A stretch of 64,000 nucleotides of DNA from Flavobacterium sp. NKUCC04_CG (GCF_019345525.1 NZ_JAHKRA010000007.1:62001-126000); one strand, 5' to 3'; shown: positions 42,417-52,257, numbered from the stretch's first letter. Numbers and translations: made by a program. The notes: generated by a model from the letters alone, not told the origin.

Positions 42417-43940
42417 TTATTTAACTTCTTGCATTAGTTTACGGATAAAAGGAGAAATCAATATCAAGAGAATTCCCGCTACAACCGCATAAACTCCGAG
42501 TTCTTTATATCCGTCGGTATATGCAATAAGGCTGTCTAAGTTGCTAGTGCCTGCTTTCGATGACGACATATTGGCACCAATTATACCTGCTGCATATTGT
42601 CCATACGCGCTTGCCAAAAACCACATTCCCATCATCATTCCCTGTAAATTAGCCGTAGATAATTTGGTCATGATAGATAGACCTATTGGTGAAAGACAAA
42701 GTTCTCCAAAGGTGATGATTAATAAAGCGATGGTAAAGAAGTCTAAGGAAGTAATTCCAGCTGCATCGGCAAATAAACGGGTAGCAAACAAGGCGTAATA
42801 CCCCAATCCCAACAAGAGAAATCCAAGTCCAAATTTGACAACGGTATTGGGTTCTACTCGTTTTTTGGATAGCCAAATCCAAAATAATCCAAGTAATGGC
42901 GCTAAAAGGATGATAAAAAAGGCCCCTCCAGAATTGTTTACTCCGTTTGGATCAAGTGGAATTCCCAAAACAGTATTGCTTAGGTTTTTCGCTGCAAAAA
43001 TACTTAGAGATCCTCCGGCTTGTTCGTATATACCCCAAAATAAGATGGAGAATAAGATGAATATTAAGGCGGCAAACAATTTTTTTCTTTCAGCTGCTGT
43101 CACCTTGGTCATCTCATAAAATAGATATAATAAAGTTGCAGGGCCGATAATGGCCATAAAATAATCGGTATACTGCGTATTGTCAATCATCTGGATAATG
43201 ACAGGGACCATAGCAAGTGTAACGGCATAGACAGCAATTTCTTTCCAAAGCGGTTTGTCAACCTGACTACCATTTTCTAATACGTCTTTAGGCTGAAGTC
43301 CGATTGGACCCAGTTGTTTTTTGGTGAAATGAAAGTTTATTAAGCTGATAATCATTACAAAAGCAGCCAATCCAAAGGCAACATTCCAACGGTGTTCATG
43401 TCCAATAAGATCAGAAAACAGTTGTCCTTTTCCAATAGCGATACACAGATAACCACCGATCAAGGCACCCATGTTGATTCCGGCATAAAACAACGAAAAT
43501 CCCGCATCGGTACGACTGTCTCCCTTTTTGTATAGATAACCTACCATAGTAGAGATATTCGGTTTAAAGAAGCCGGTTCCTATTACTGTAAAAGCAATAC
43601 CTGTAAAAAAGAAAGTATGCGGCTCATAGGCCAAAATCAAACTCCCCACTATCATAAGGGCACCTCCCCAAAATAACGATTTTCTAAAACCAAGGATTTT
43701 ATCGGCAAATAAACCTCCAATAAAAGTAAAGGCATAAACAAAAGCCTGAGTAGCTCCGTATTGTAGGTTGGCTTTACCTTCGTCAAAATTTAATTGATCG
43801 ATCATAAAGAAAACCAACATTCCTCTCATTCCGTAAAAGCAAAACCGCTCCCACATTTCTGAGAAAAACAAACTCCAAATTTGCTTTGGATATTTGCCTT
43901 TGAAGTTTTGTATATCTTCTAATGTTTGTACCTGACTCAT
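42417..43940 (-). CDS. POT-family proton-coupled peptide transporter (copy 2)
   Basis: 507 aa, the most divergent of the three tandem copies. SEMWERFCFYGMRGML, GGLFADKILGFRK, GTGFFKPNISTM, YEQAGGSLSIF and LCLSPIGLSIMTKLS are present. It lacks the GHPxGLFVLFF N-terminal segment shared by the other two. Inner membrane, predicted di/tripeptide uptake. The middle position in the operon and 25-26 bp spacing on both sides point to one mRNA with DPP-IV. Confidence 0.95.
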   Translation of the reverse strand: MSQVQTLEDIQNFKGKYPKQIWSLFFSEMWERFCFYGMRGMLVFFMIDQLNFDEGKANLQYGATQAFVYAFTFIGGLFADKILGFRKSLFWGGALMIVGSLILAYEPHTFFFTGIAFTVIGTGFFKPNISTMVGYLYKKGDSRTDAGFSLFYAGINMGALIGGYLCIAIGKGQLFSDLIGHEHRWNVAFGLAAFVMIISLINFHFTKKQLGPIGLQPKDVLENGSQVDKPLWKEIAVYAVTLAMVPVIIQMIDNTQYTDYFMAIIGPATLLYLFYEMTKVTAAERKKLFAALIFILFSILFWGIYEQAGGSLSIFAAKNLSNTVLGIPLDPNGVNNSGGAFFIILLAPLLGLFWIWLSKKRVEPNTVVKFGLGFLLLGLGYYALFATRLFADAAGITSLDFFTIALLIITFGELCLSPIGLSIMTKLSTANLQGMMMGMWFLASAYGQYAAGIIGANMSSSKAGTSNLDSLIAYTDGYKELGVYAVVAGILLILISPFIRKLMQEVK

Positions 43941-43965
43941 ATGAGGGTGTTTATATATAATTGGA

Positions 43966-45540
43966 TTAACGAATTCCGTGCATTAATTTTTTGAGTATAG
44001 GAGATAAAGCAATCAATACCAAACCAGCTGCTGCAGGTAATATGGCAAATATACCGAAGAAATAAGATATGGAATGTTCCGCACTTATTTTATCGATAAG
44101 TGATCCCGACAATCCCGCCAGTCCATTTGCAATAGCCGAGGCGCAGAACCACAATCCAAAAATCAAACCCAATAAGTTTTTAGGAGAAAGTTTACTCACA
44201 TAAGACAAACCTACTGGAGACAAACACAATTCACCCGTAGTATGAAAGAAATACGCCAATACTAACCACAACATACTAACAGAAGCAGTTGCTGCTCCCT
44301 GAGGAATATCTTGTGATCCATAGGCCAATACGGCAAATCCGATACCTACTAAAATCAAACCTAAAGCAAATTTAATCGGACCCGATGGGTTCCATACTTT
44401 TTCCCATATTTTACTAAATGTAGAAGCTAGAGTAATGATAAAGAAAGAGTTTAATATCTGAAACCAAGAAGCGGTTATCTCCGTTTCTAAAGCATTAAAT
44501 TCTCTCGTAATTTTCCAGATTCCCAAAGCCCATACTAAAATAAACGAGATAGCTGTGAAAATGATCGTAATAGGATATTTGCTATATATTTTTTTAGCTA
44601 ATCCAACCAATACCCAAGTGATAATTACCAACGGGAATAGTGTTAAAAGCGCATCAATCCATTTAAAAATAGTACCCGCAGAGCCTTCTAATACACGTTG
44701 TGTATAATCTTTGGCAAAAATACTCATCGAACCTCCTGCTTGCTCAAACGACAAGAAAAAGAAGATACTGAAAAACATCAAAACGCCTACAACGATCAAA
44801 CGATCTCTTTTGACGTTACTTGGAATTACTTCGTCTTCCGTTTCGACTCCCTTATTAATAGCTTCTCTTTTTTCTTTAGGAGATTCACCCACTGATCCAA
44901 ATAATTTGGTCGCAAAATAGAATTGTAACATTCCGAAAAACATAAAAATTCCCGCTAAACCAAATCCATAATGCCATCCTACTTTTTCACCGATATAACC
45001 ACATAACAACATACCTAAGAAGGCTCCTGCATTAATACCCATATAAAAAATAGTGTATCCTGCATCTTTCTTAGCACTGCTATCTGGGTAGAGCTGACCT
45101 ACCATAGAAGAGATATTCGGCTTAAATAAACCGTTTCCGAGTATCATAAAAAGTAATCCTATATAAAAGAAATTCTGATTTATGCCTTCAAGAGCCATGG
45201 CAGCATGTCCTAAAGTCATGATCAATGCACCGAGTATAATGGCCTTTTTAAAACCAGTTAGCTTATCGGCAATGATTCCACCTAATAAAGGTGTAAAATA
45301 CACCAACATCGTATAGAGTCCAAAAAGCTGCATGGCGTCTTCTCGAGTCCATTCCCAACCGCCATCAAGTACTTTACTAATCAAAAATATGGTCAGTAAA
45401 GCGCGCATACCATAGTAGCTAAAGCGCTCCCACATTTCGGTAAAGAATAAGACGAATAATCCTGCTGGATGTCCCATGACCATTTGGTCTCCTATACCTT
45501 GCTTGCTTAAATGTGCGATTAACTTTTTGTCTTCTTCCAT
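43966..45540 (-). CDS. POT-family proton-coupled peptide transporter (copy 1)
   Basis: 524 aa. GHPAGLFVLFFTEMWERFSY, GGIIADKLTGFKK, LGNGLFKPNISSM, SFEQAGGSMSIFAK and LCLSPVGLSYVSKLSP identify the POT/PTR family. First transporter after DPP-IV (24 bp downstream). Close in sequence to copy 3, so these two probably arose by duplication. Expected to import the dipeptides released by DPP-IV in the periplasm. Confidence 0.95.
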   Translation of the reverse strand: MEEDKKLIAHLSKQGIGDQMVMGHPAGLFVLFFTEMWERFSYYGMRALLTIFLISKVLDGGWEWTREDAMQLFGLYTMLVYFTPLLGGIIADKLTGFKKAIILGALIMTLGHAAMALEGINQNFFYIGLLFMILGNGLFKPNISSMVGQLYPDSSAKKDAGYTIFYMGINAGAFLGMLLCGYIGEKVGWHYGFGLAGIFMFFGMLQFYFATKLFGSVGESPKEKREAINKGVETEDEVIPSNVKRDRLIVVGVLMFFSIFFFLSFEQAGGSMSIFAKDYTQRVLEGSAGTIFKWIDALLTLFPLVIITWVLVGLAKKIYSKYPITIIFTAISFILVWALGIWKITREFNALETEITASWFQILNSFFIITLASTFSKIWEKVWNPSGPIKFALGLILVGIGFAVLAYGSQDIPQGAATASVSMLWLVLAYFFHTTGELCLSPVGLSYVSKLSPKNLLGLIFGLWFCASAIANGLAGLSGSLIDKISAEHSISYFFGIFAILPAAAGLVLIALSPILKKLMHGIR

Positions 45541-45564
45541 GTTGTTGTTCTTAAGTTTGTATGC

Positions 45565-47736
45565 TTATAAATTTTTTGTTATAAAATCGGTCATTTTAGT
45601 GTACAGTTGTAAACGAGTTGCGCCACCGTAAATCCCGTGGTTTTTATCGGGATAAATCAACCAGTCAAACTGCTTGTTCTTTTGAATCAGGGCTTCTACC
45701 ATCACCATGGTATTTTGCACATGAACATTGTCATCTGCGCTTCCATGAATCAACAGGTATTTTCCCTTGAGTTGATTGGCAAAGAATATAGGCGAATTTT
45801 CATCGTAACCCGATTCGTTTTCCTGAGGAGTTTTTAAATAGCGTTCCGTATAAATGGTGTCGTAAAAACGCCAATTTGTTACTGGAGCAACCGCGATTGC
45901 GGTTTTAAAAACATCCGCACCCTTTAGAATACAATTCGTTGACATAAAGCCTCCAAAGCTCCATCCCCAGATTCCAATTCTTGAGGGGTCAATATAGTTA
46001 AAATTTCCTAAATATTTAGCAGCTATAATTTGGTCTTCTACTTCGAGTTTACCGAGCTGATTTTGAGTTGATTTCTTAAATTTTGCACCTTTGAATCCTG
46101 TACCTCTTCCATCAACAGCTACCACGATATAGTCGTTTTGAGTTAACATAGCGTGCCAAAAGTCATTGGAATCCCACCATTTGTCCGCTACTTGTTGAGA
46201 TCCAGGGCCGCTGTATTGATACATCAAAACCGGGTATTTTTTGTCGGATTGAAAGTTTGCGGGTTTTAAAATCCACGCATTCATCATGTCGCCATTTTCC
46301 GTTGGAATTTCTATAAATTCTTTTTTGGGTAAGCCGTATGCTTTTAATTTGTGGTCTAAATTTTCGTTGGAGACAATTGTTTTTAAGGTTTGTCCGTTTT
46401 TTGAATTTTTTAAGGTATAAACCGGAGCTTGTACGCTTGAAGAAAACGTATTGATAAACAAATCAAAATTGGGACTAAATAAGGCCGAATTTGTACCGGA
46501 GTCCGTTGTTAGTTGTTTTTTGTTTTTACCGTCTAATTGTATCGAAAACACATCGCGCTTGATGCTGCCTGTTTCAACTGATTGAAAATACAGGGTTTTT
46601 GTTTTTTCATTATAACCGTAATATTCGGTTACCTCCCAATTTCCTTTGGTAATCTGTTGCAGTAATTGTCCCGATTTAGAATAATGGTAAATGTGATTGT
46701 ACCCATCCTTTTCACTGGTCCAAATAAAACTGTTATCTTGTAAGAAAGTAAGGTTGTCGGTAATGTCAATATAGGCATTATCGGTTTCGTTTAAAACGAT
46801 TTTCGCACTGGCATCTTGAGCATTTACAAAAAGTAAATCCAAATTGTTTTGATGTCTATTGATGATCTGTACGCTTAAAAAGTTGGTTTCCTTAGTCCAT
46901 TGAATACGTGGGATATAGAAATCGGTATAGTTTGATAGATTAACCCTGGCTGTTTTTTGGGTTTTAACATCGTATATATGTAGCGAAACCAAAGCGTTTT
47001 TTTCTCCTGCTTTTGGGTATTTAAACACGCTTTGAGTAGGGTATAGTGCTTTTCCATAAATATCCATAGAATATTCTGGAACTTCGGTTTCATCAAATTT
47101 AACATAAGCGATTTTGGTACCGTCGTTATTCCAAGAAAACTGACTAACTACAGCAAATTCTTCTTCGTAAACCCAGTCGGAAATACCGTTGATGATGTGG
47201 TTCTTTTTACCGTCGTTAGTAATTGGTACAACCGTTTTTGTTGCTATATTATAGTGGTATAGGTTGTTGTTATGTGCAAAGGCAATTTGCAGACCGTCTT
47301 TAGAAAATACGGGCTCCTGAATTGGGAAGTCGGCTACTTTTTGAATTTTTTTAGATGTTAAATCATAAACATAGTAATCCGCCGTGAATGATCGTCTGAA
47401 AATGGCCTCTGAATTGGTAGCAATTAAGATTTTCTTCTCATCGGCACTAAAGCTATAACTGTCGATACTTCCAATTTCAGAAAAAAGAGCTGTATCGAAA
47501 AGTGTGGCTACTTTTTTTAAGCTAGCGAAATCAAATAAATTAATTTGATAGCTCGAAGTAATCGGACTGTTTTCTACTAAAGAGTATTGGTTGGAATTCT
47601 TCATCGAATTCACGGATACCATTCTCTGAGATTGAAAAGATCCATTCCAAATTTCATTTAAAGAAATTTGTTTTTGACCAAATGCTACATTTAAAGCGAT
47701 AAGACAAAATAAAAGCGTAGTCTGTATTTTATTCAT
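45565..47736 (-). CDS. Dipeptidyl peptidase IV-like S9 peptidase
   Basis: 723 aa. Signal peptide (MNKIQTTLLFCLIALNVAFG), an eight-bladed beta-propeller (about 25-470) with the DPP-IV Glu motif in DWVYEEEF, and a C-terminal alpha/beta-hydrolase. Catalytic triad: Ser in GWSFGGFMS, Asp in GSADDNVHVQN and His in DKNHGIYGG. It removes X-Pro or X-Ala dipeptides from the N-terminus of peptides in the periplasm. First gene of the operon with three POT transporters. Upstream TATTTTTT and TAAAATTG boxes are one mismatch from the -7 consensus. Confidence 0.95.
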   Translation of the reverse strand: MNKIQTTLLFCLIALNVAFGQKQISLNEIWNGSFQSQRMVSVNSMKNSNQYSLVENSPITSSYQINLFDFASLKKVATLFDTALFSEIGSIDSYSFSADEKKILIATNSEAIFRRSFTADYYVYDLTSKKIQKVADFPIQEPVFSKDGLQIAFAHNNNLYHYNIATKTVVPITNDGKKNHIINGISDWVYEEEFAVVSQFSWNNDGTKIAYVKFDETEVPEYSMDIYGKALYPTQSVFKYPKAGEKNALVSLHIYDVKTQKTARVNLSNYTDFYIPRIQWTKETNFLSVQIINRHQNNLDLLFVNAQDASAKIVLNETDNAYIDITDNLTFLQDNSFIWTSEKDGYNHIYHYSKSGQLLQQITKGNWEVTEYYGYNEKTKTLYFQSVETGSIKRDVFSIQLDGKNKKQLTTDSGTNSALFSPNFDLFINTFSSSVQAPVYTLKNSKNGQTLKTIVSNENLDHKLKAYGLPKKEFIEIPTENGDMMNAWILKPANFQSDKKYPVLMYQYSGPGSQQVADKWWDSNDFWHAMLTQNDYIVVAVDGRGTGFKGAKFKKSTQNQLGKLEVEDQIIAAKYLGNFNYIDPSRIGIWGWSFGGFMSTNCILKGADVFKTAIAVAPVTNWRFYDTIYTERYLKTPQENESGYDENSPIFFANQLKGKYLLIHGSADDNVHVQNTMVMVEALIQKNKQFDWLIYPDKNHGIYGGATRLQLYTKMTDFITKNL

Positions 47737-47940
47737 TATAGTTTACTGTCAAAAAAACTTCCAATTTTAGTGAAAAAATATGAGCCTTGCCAGCTTTTTT
47801 TTTCAATTAACCAAAAAAAAGCCAATATTACCGCTTCTTAGCTGGTTTTATTCTATTAAAATTGTAAGAAATGCTTTTTTGAAATCGATTTGACAGGACT
47901 TAAGATTTTACATCCGATTTTATATGCCGTCGAAAACACT

Positions 47941-47948
47941 TATATTTG
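47941..47948 (+). promoter_or_regulatory. -7 promoter element of the HMG-CoA reductase gene
   Basis: TATATTTG, exact consensus, 21 bp before ATG 47969. It lies downstream of the in-frame ATG at 47924, which is therefore not the start. Confidence 0.65.
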
Positions 47949-47968
47949 CACTACTAAAAAAGGCGATA

Positions 47969-49285
47969 ATGGCATCAAATATCAAAGGATTTTCGAAATG
48001 GACTAAGGAGGAAAAATTAAAGTGGATTGCCACAACCTATTTTTCAGATGCAACAGAAGTTGTCCCATTGATAAAAACCTATTGGAATTCCGATGAAGAC
48101 TTACAAAAGTTACACGACGAATTTATTGAAAACACGATTACTAATTTCTATTTACCCTTTGGTGTTGCGCCTAATTTTGTGATCAATGACCGCAATTATA
48201 CGCTTCCGATGGTGATTGAAGAGAGTTCGGTGGTTGCTGCTGCATCGAAGTCGGCCAAGTTTTGGTTGGAGCGCGGCGGTTTTAAAGCCAGCGTTTTAGA
48301 TGTAGAGAAAATAGGTCAAGTTCACTTTATCTATAAAGGAGATTTCAAAAAGTTAGCTCGATTTATAGATTCGATTCAAAATCAATTTTTTTCCGATACC
48401 GAACTGTTAACTCAAAATATGAGAAAACGCGGTGGGGGTATTTTAAAAATCGAACTTAGAGACAAAACATTAGCGCTAGAAAATTACTACCAACTTCATG
48501 TCACTTTTGACACCAAAGACAGCATGGGGGCAAATTTTATCAATACTTGTTTGGAGCAAATAGCTGCAACCTTAAAGGAACAGGTGTTGGTGTATACAGA
48601 GTTTAATGAAGTAGAAAGGGAATTGGCAGTAGTGATGAGTATTTTGTCTAACTATGTGCCTAACTGTTGTGTTCGAGCTTCAGTGAGCTGTGCTGTTGCC
48701 GATTTGGCTTCTTCAGAAATAGCCAATCCAGAAGAATTTGTAGCGAAGTTTATTCAAGCTGTTCGTATAGCCGAGGTGGAACCTTTTAGAGCTGTAACGC
48801 ACAACAAGGGGATCATGAACGGTGTTGATGCTTTGGTTTTGGCTACGGGAAATGACTTTAGAGCTGTTGAAGCAGGTGTACATGCTTATGCTGCGAGAAA
48901 TGGAAGTTATTCGAGTTTGTCTCACGCTAAAGTAGAAGACGGAATTTTTACCTTTTGGCTAGATTTGCCTTTGGCTCTAGGTACCGTTGGTGGACTAACA
49001 TCCTTGCATCCGATGGTTAAAATTGCGCTTAAATTACTTGGAAATCCCAATGCAGAGGATTTGATGAAGATTGTAGCGGTTGCCGGATTGGCGCAGAATT
49101 TTGCCGCTTTAAAATCGTTGACGACTACTGGAATTCAACAAGGACATATGAAAATGCACTTAAAAAATATACTTAACCAATTTAAAGCCACCGATGACGA
49201 ACGTAAAAATGCGGTTTTGCATTTTGAGAAAAACATCGTTTCCCATGCTGCTGTGGTAGAGCTGTTGGAGAGTCTTAGAAAGTAA
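47969..49285 (+). CDS. mvaA: Hydroxymethylglutaryl-CoA reductase, class II type
   Basis: 438 aa from ATG 47969. Class II features: the FYLPFGVAPNFVINDRNYTL and VVAAASKSAKFW segments, catalytic Glu near FIENTITN, Lys in HNKGIMNGVDALVLATGND with its Asp, and a C-terminal His region (HMKMHLKNI). It interconverts HMG-CoA and mevalonate, the first committed step of the mevalonate route. Bacteria use this class either for synthesis or for degradation. The adjacent kinase gene (3 bp downstream) and the other pathway genes in the window argue for synthesis. NADH or NADPH preference cannot be seen. Confidence 0.94.
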   Translation: MASNIKGFSKWTKEEKLKWIATTYFSDATEVVPLIKTYWNSDEDLQKLHDEFIENTITNFYLPFGVAPNFVINDRNYTLPMVIEESSVVAAASKSAKFWLERGGFKASVLDVEKIGQVHFIYKGDFKKLARFIDSIQNQFFSDTELLTQNMRKRGGGILKIELRDKTLALENYYQLHVTFDTKDSMGANFINTCLEQIAATLKEQVLVYTEFNEVERELAVVMSILSNYVPNCCVRASVSCAVADLASSEIANPEEFVAKFIQAVRIAEVEPFRAVTHNKGIMNGVDALVLATGNDFRAVEAGVHAYAARNGSYSSLSHAKVEDGIFTFWLDLPLALGTVGGLTSLHPMVKIALKLLGNPNAEDLMKIVAVAGLAQNFAALKSLTTTGIQQGHMKMHLKNILNQFKATDDERKNAVLHFEKNIVSHAAVVELLESLRK

Positions 49286-49288
49286 AGG

Positions 49289-50206
49289 ATGAAAAATTTG
49301 CGTTTTTACAGTCATGGAAAATTATTGATTACCGCCGAGTATTTGGTTTTAGATGGGGCTCAAGCATTGGCCTTACCTACTAAATACGGGCAGGATTTAA
49401 CTGTTTTTCCAAGTGAAAACGGAGAAATTTACTGGAAGTCTATAGACGTAAATGGCGATGTTTGGATGGAAGAGCATTTTGCTATAAGCCGTATATTCAA
49501 TCAAGAGATTGTGGAAACGGATTCAGATTACCTCAAAACTTTATTAAGTATATTACGTGCAGCACATGAGGCAAAACCCGACTTTTTTTCGAAGGCTAAG
49601 GGATTTTATATCGAAACCCGATTGGAATTTCCGCGATTATGGGGATTGGGAACTTCGTCAACACTGATCAATAACATTGCGCAGTGGGTTGAAGTAGATG
49701 CTTTTTGGTTGTTGGATGCTTCTTTCGGTGGAAGCGGATACGATATTGCTTGTGCCCAGCGAGATACACCTATTTTATATACAAAAACAAAGAACGGTGC
49801 TTGTGTTGTTGAACTTACTTTTAAACCCAAATTCTCGGAATATCTCTATTTTGTATACCTCAATCAAAAGCAAAGTAGTAAGGCAGGTATTGCCAAATAC
49901 CGCGAGTATCAAGGCGACCTAAAATCAAAACAATCGGATATCAACGCGATTACAGAGCAATTATTAATTGCGGATACTCTGGAAAAATTCGAAGAATTAC
50001 TCGAACAACACGAAACGGTTATTGCTTCGGTAATTGGAATGCCCAAGGTAAAAAAAATGTATTTTGATGATTTTGATGGTGTAGTTAAAAGTTTAGGAGC
50101 TTGGGGTGGCGATTTTGTTTTGGTAACGTCCAAAAAAAATCCCAAAGCATATTTTAAGGCTAAGGGATTTGATACGGTGTTGGCATACGATGAAATAATT
50201 CTATAA
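49289..50206 (+). CDS. GYDIA-family GHMP kinase
   Basis: 305 aa. GHMP fold: SHGKLLITAEYLVLDGAQAL at the N-terminus, ATP-loop LGTSSTLINNIAQW, the name-giving GGSGYDIACA (about 147-156) and C-terminal GAWGGDFVLV. This Bacteroidota family is found with mevalonate genes and lacks a proven substrate to my knowledge. Location 3 bp after HMG-CoA reductase makes phosphomevalonate kinase or a related step likely, because no other phosphomevalonate kinase candidate is in the window. It ends by overlapping the convergent gene at 50201 by 6 bp. Confidence 0.9.
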   Translation: MKNLRFYSHGKLLITAEYLVLDGAQALALPTKYGQDLTVFPSENGEIYWKSIDVNGDVWMEEHFAISRIFNQEIVETDSDYLKTLLSILRAAHEAKPDFFSKAKGFYIETRLEFPRLWGLGTSSTLINNIAQWVEVDAFWLLDASFGGSGYDIACAQRDTPILYTKTKNGACVVELTFKPKFSEYLYFVYLNQKQSSKAGIAKYREYQGDLKSKQSDINAITEQLLIADTLEKFEELLEQHETVIASVIGMPKVKKMYFDDFDGVVKSLGAWGGDFVLVTSKKNPKAYFKAKGFDTVLAYDEIIL

Positions 50207-50746
50207 AACCGGACGTAAAGTATTGCTGAAAGTTACTCTAAACGGAACTTCTTTATCTGAATTATTTTTCAATATATAAATAAACTTAAACATTTTAAGG
50301 TGGTCGCTTTCTATGGTTAAACTTTTGCCTGTGAAATTGTCGTGAATAACTAAATCTTTGGAGTTGTCCACGCGTACTGACTTGGCAATTCCCGTTTTTA
50401 AATCAGACATAGTCATGCCGTTAAAATAGGTTTTTTCATCGCCTTTTAAACGGATGTTTTCTCCTTTGTATCCCTTGGTTAAAATCACTACCGCATATTG
50501 TGGTTCCGTGGCTCTCATACCGCGGAGGTAGTTTTCTTTTGTCTTTTCAGAAACCGAACGGAAATCGTCGCGAACCTGTGCGTAGTCCGGCAGGTCTATC
50601 ACGTCCTTTTCATTAGGTAAACGATCTTCTTCTTTAATTTTTTCTATGGTCTCTTCTATGGTTTCTTCAGTTTTGCTAAAGATCGGTTTTACGGTTTTAC
50701 ACATCGAAAAGAAAACGATGATCAAGAGAAAAGTAAATTTTTTCAT
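50201..50746 (-). CDS. Exported lipoprotein-like protein of unknown function
   Basis: 181 aa from ATG 50746 (MKKFTFLLIIVFFSMCKTV, lipobox-like FSMC at 14-17). An earlier in-frame start at 50776 only adds an unlikely polar extension. The linker is acidic with repeated EET (KTEETIEETIEKIKEEDR), and the C-terminal half is beta-rich. No family recognised. Convergent with the GYDIA kinase gene, tail overlap 6 bp. Confidence 0.7.
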   Translation of the reverse strand: MKKFTFLLIIVFFSMCKTVKPIFSKTEETIEETIEKIKEEDRLPNEKDVIDLPDYAQVRDDFRSVSEKTKENYLRGMRATEPQYAVVILTKGYKGENIRLKGDEKTYFNGMTMSDLKTGIAKSVRVDNSKDLVIHDNFTGKSLTIESDHLKMFKFIYILKNNSDKEVPFRVTFSNTLRPVL

Positions 50747-50777
50747 ATATAGATTTAATTGATGTATGCAGGTCATT

Positions 50778-50880
50778 TAGTATCGCCTTGTCTATTATGG
50801 TGTTTGCTTATAACCCAATTTTAAAAGCGATTTCATAAAGCGATTCTCTTTAATTCAAATCATTATAGTATCGCCTTGTC
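50778..50880. repeat. Two direct repeats (15 bp exact core) in a gene-free interval
   Basis: TAGTATCGCCTTGTC occurs exactly at 50778-50792 and 50866-50880, 88 bp apart. Similarity extends before (CATT) and after (a degraded GTC..ATGG..TTTGC pattern), about 33 bp in all. The rest of the 50747-51027 interval is AT-rich and holds the promoter of the flavoprotein gene. Confidence 0.65.
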
Positions 50881-50931
50881 CGTCATAGACGCTTTTTGCC
50901 AGCGGTAGCAATTTTTTAATTTTGAATGAAT

Positions 50932-50960
50932 TTGATAAATGCTTAAAGTACTTATCTTTG
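50932..50960 (+). promoter_or_regulatory. Promoter of the flavoprotein gene
   Basis: TTG (50932-50934), 18-bp spacer, TATCTTTG (50953-50960). Predicted start near 50967, giving a leader of about 60 nt before the TTG start codon at 51028. Confidence 0.75.
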
Positions 50961-51027
50961 TCGTAAAGATAATTTTTTTTCGAGAGAATTAAAAGTTATA
51001 CTTTTTAAAACTCAAAAACAAGCGGTA

Positions 51028-52257
51028 TTGAAGAATTACGAGGTATTAATAGTGGGTGGTGGTGCCGCAGGATTTTTTACAGCTATTAATTTAGCGGAAA
51101 AAAATAAAGGAATAAAAATAGCGATTCTAGAAAGGGGAAAAGAAGTTTTATCGAAAGTTCGTATTTCGGGCGGAGGGCGATGTAATGTGACTCACGCTTG
51201 TTTTGATCCCAAAGAATTAACTGAATTTTATCCACGTGGATCCAAAGAATTACGCGGTCCATTTAATCAATTTTGTACCGGAGATACCATAGAGTGGTTT
51301 GAAAAGAAAGGCGTTTCTTTAAAAATCGAAGACGACGGACGAATGTTTCCAGATACCGATTCTTCGGAAACCATCATCGATTGTTTTTTAAAAGCTACTG
51401 CGGAATTAAATATCGATATATTAACGGGCTACAGTGTTCAAGACGTTTTTCAAAAAGATGACAGTTGGAAAATAGATACCAATCAAGGGGCTTTTGAAGC
51501 TAATTATTTGGTGTTTACAACGGGTAGTAATCCTAAAATATGGGGTTTATTGGCTGGTCAGGCTCATCAAATCATCGAACCGGTTGCTTCGTTGTTCACC
51601 TTTAATATTAAAGACAAAAGATTGGTTGACTTAATGGGGATTTCTGCTGCTGCCACGGTTAAGGTTAAGGGATTGAAGTTAGAGGCAACGGGACCTTTGT
51701 TGATTACGCATTGGGGGCTTAGCGGGCCAGGTATCTTACGACTGTCCGCATGGGGGGCCAGAGAATTGGCAGCCAGAAATTATCAATTTCACATACAGGT
51801 GAATTGGTTGACAGATGACTTTAACGTTGAAGATGCCGAACAAAAGCTCGCTGAAATCAAACAGGATCATTCGAAAAAGATTGTTGTGAAAAAATCACCT
51901 TTTGATTTTCCGAATCGCCTTTGGGAACGTTTGGTATTGGCTGCAGGAATTACAGAAGAAGCCAAATGGGCTGATCTCAATAAAAAGGAATTGCATGCGT
52001 TGGCGACTCAGTTGACAAATTCAGAATTTCAGGTCAATGGAAAAAGCACTTTTAAAGAGGAGTTTGTTACGGCAGGTGGGATAGACTTAAAAGAGGTCAA
52101 TTTTAAAACTATGGAGAGTAAACTTTTAAAGAATGTCTTCTTTGCCGGAGAGATCTTAAATATAGATGCCATTACTGGAGGGTTTAACTTTCAAAATGCT
52201 TGGACAACAGGTTTTATTGCCGCTACTGCAATTGCAGAACGTATAAATCAAAAATAA
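51028..52257 (+). CDS. HI0933/BaiN-like FAD-dependent oxidoreductase
   Basis: 409 aa; start codon TTG at 51028, as no ATG precedes the motif. MKNYEVLIVGGGAAGFFTAI is a GxGxxG FAD loop, followed by KVRISGGGRCNVTH, LKIEDDGRMFPDTDSSETII and the C-terminal FAGEILNIDAITGGFNFQNAW. These place it in the HI0933-like (aminoacetone oxidase / BaiN-like) family of soluble flavoproteins. The physiological substrate is uncertain. The strong promoter and terminator indicate a monocistronic unit. Confidence 0.92.
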   Translation: MKNYEVLIVGGGAAGFFTAINLAEKNKGIKIAILERGKEVLSKVRISGGGRCNVTHACFDPKELTEFYPRGSKELRGPFNQFCTGDTIEWFEKKGVSLKIEDDGRMFPDTDSSETIIDCFLKATAELNIDILTGYSVQDVFQKDDSWKIDTNQGAFEANYLVFTTGSNPKIWGLLAGQAHQIIEPVASLFTFNIKDKRLVDLMGISAAATVKVKGLKLEATGPLLITHWGLSGPGILRLSAWGARELAARNYQFHIQVNWLTDDFNVEDAEQKLAEIKQDHSKKIVVKKSPFDFPNRLWERLVLAAGITEEAKWADLNKKELHALATQLTNSEFQVNGKSTFKEEFVTAGGIDLKEVNFKTMESKLLKNVFFAGEILNIDAITGGFNFQNAWTTGFIAATAIAERINQK

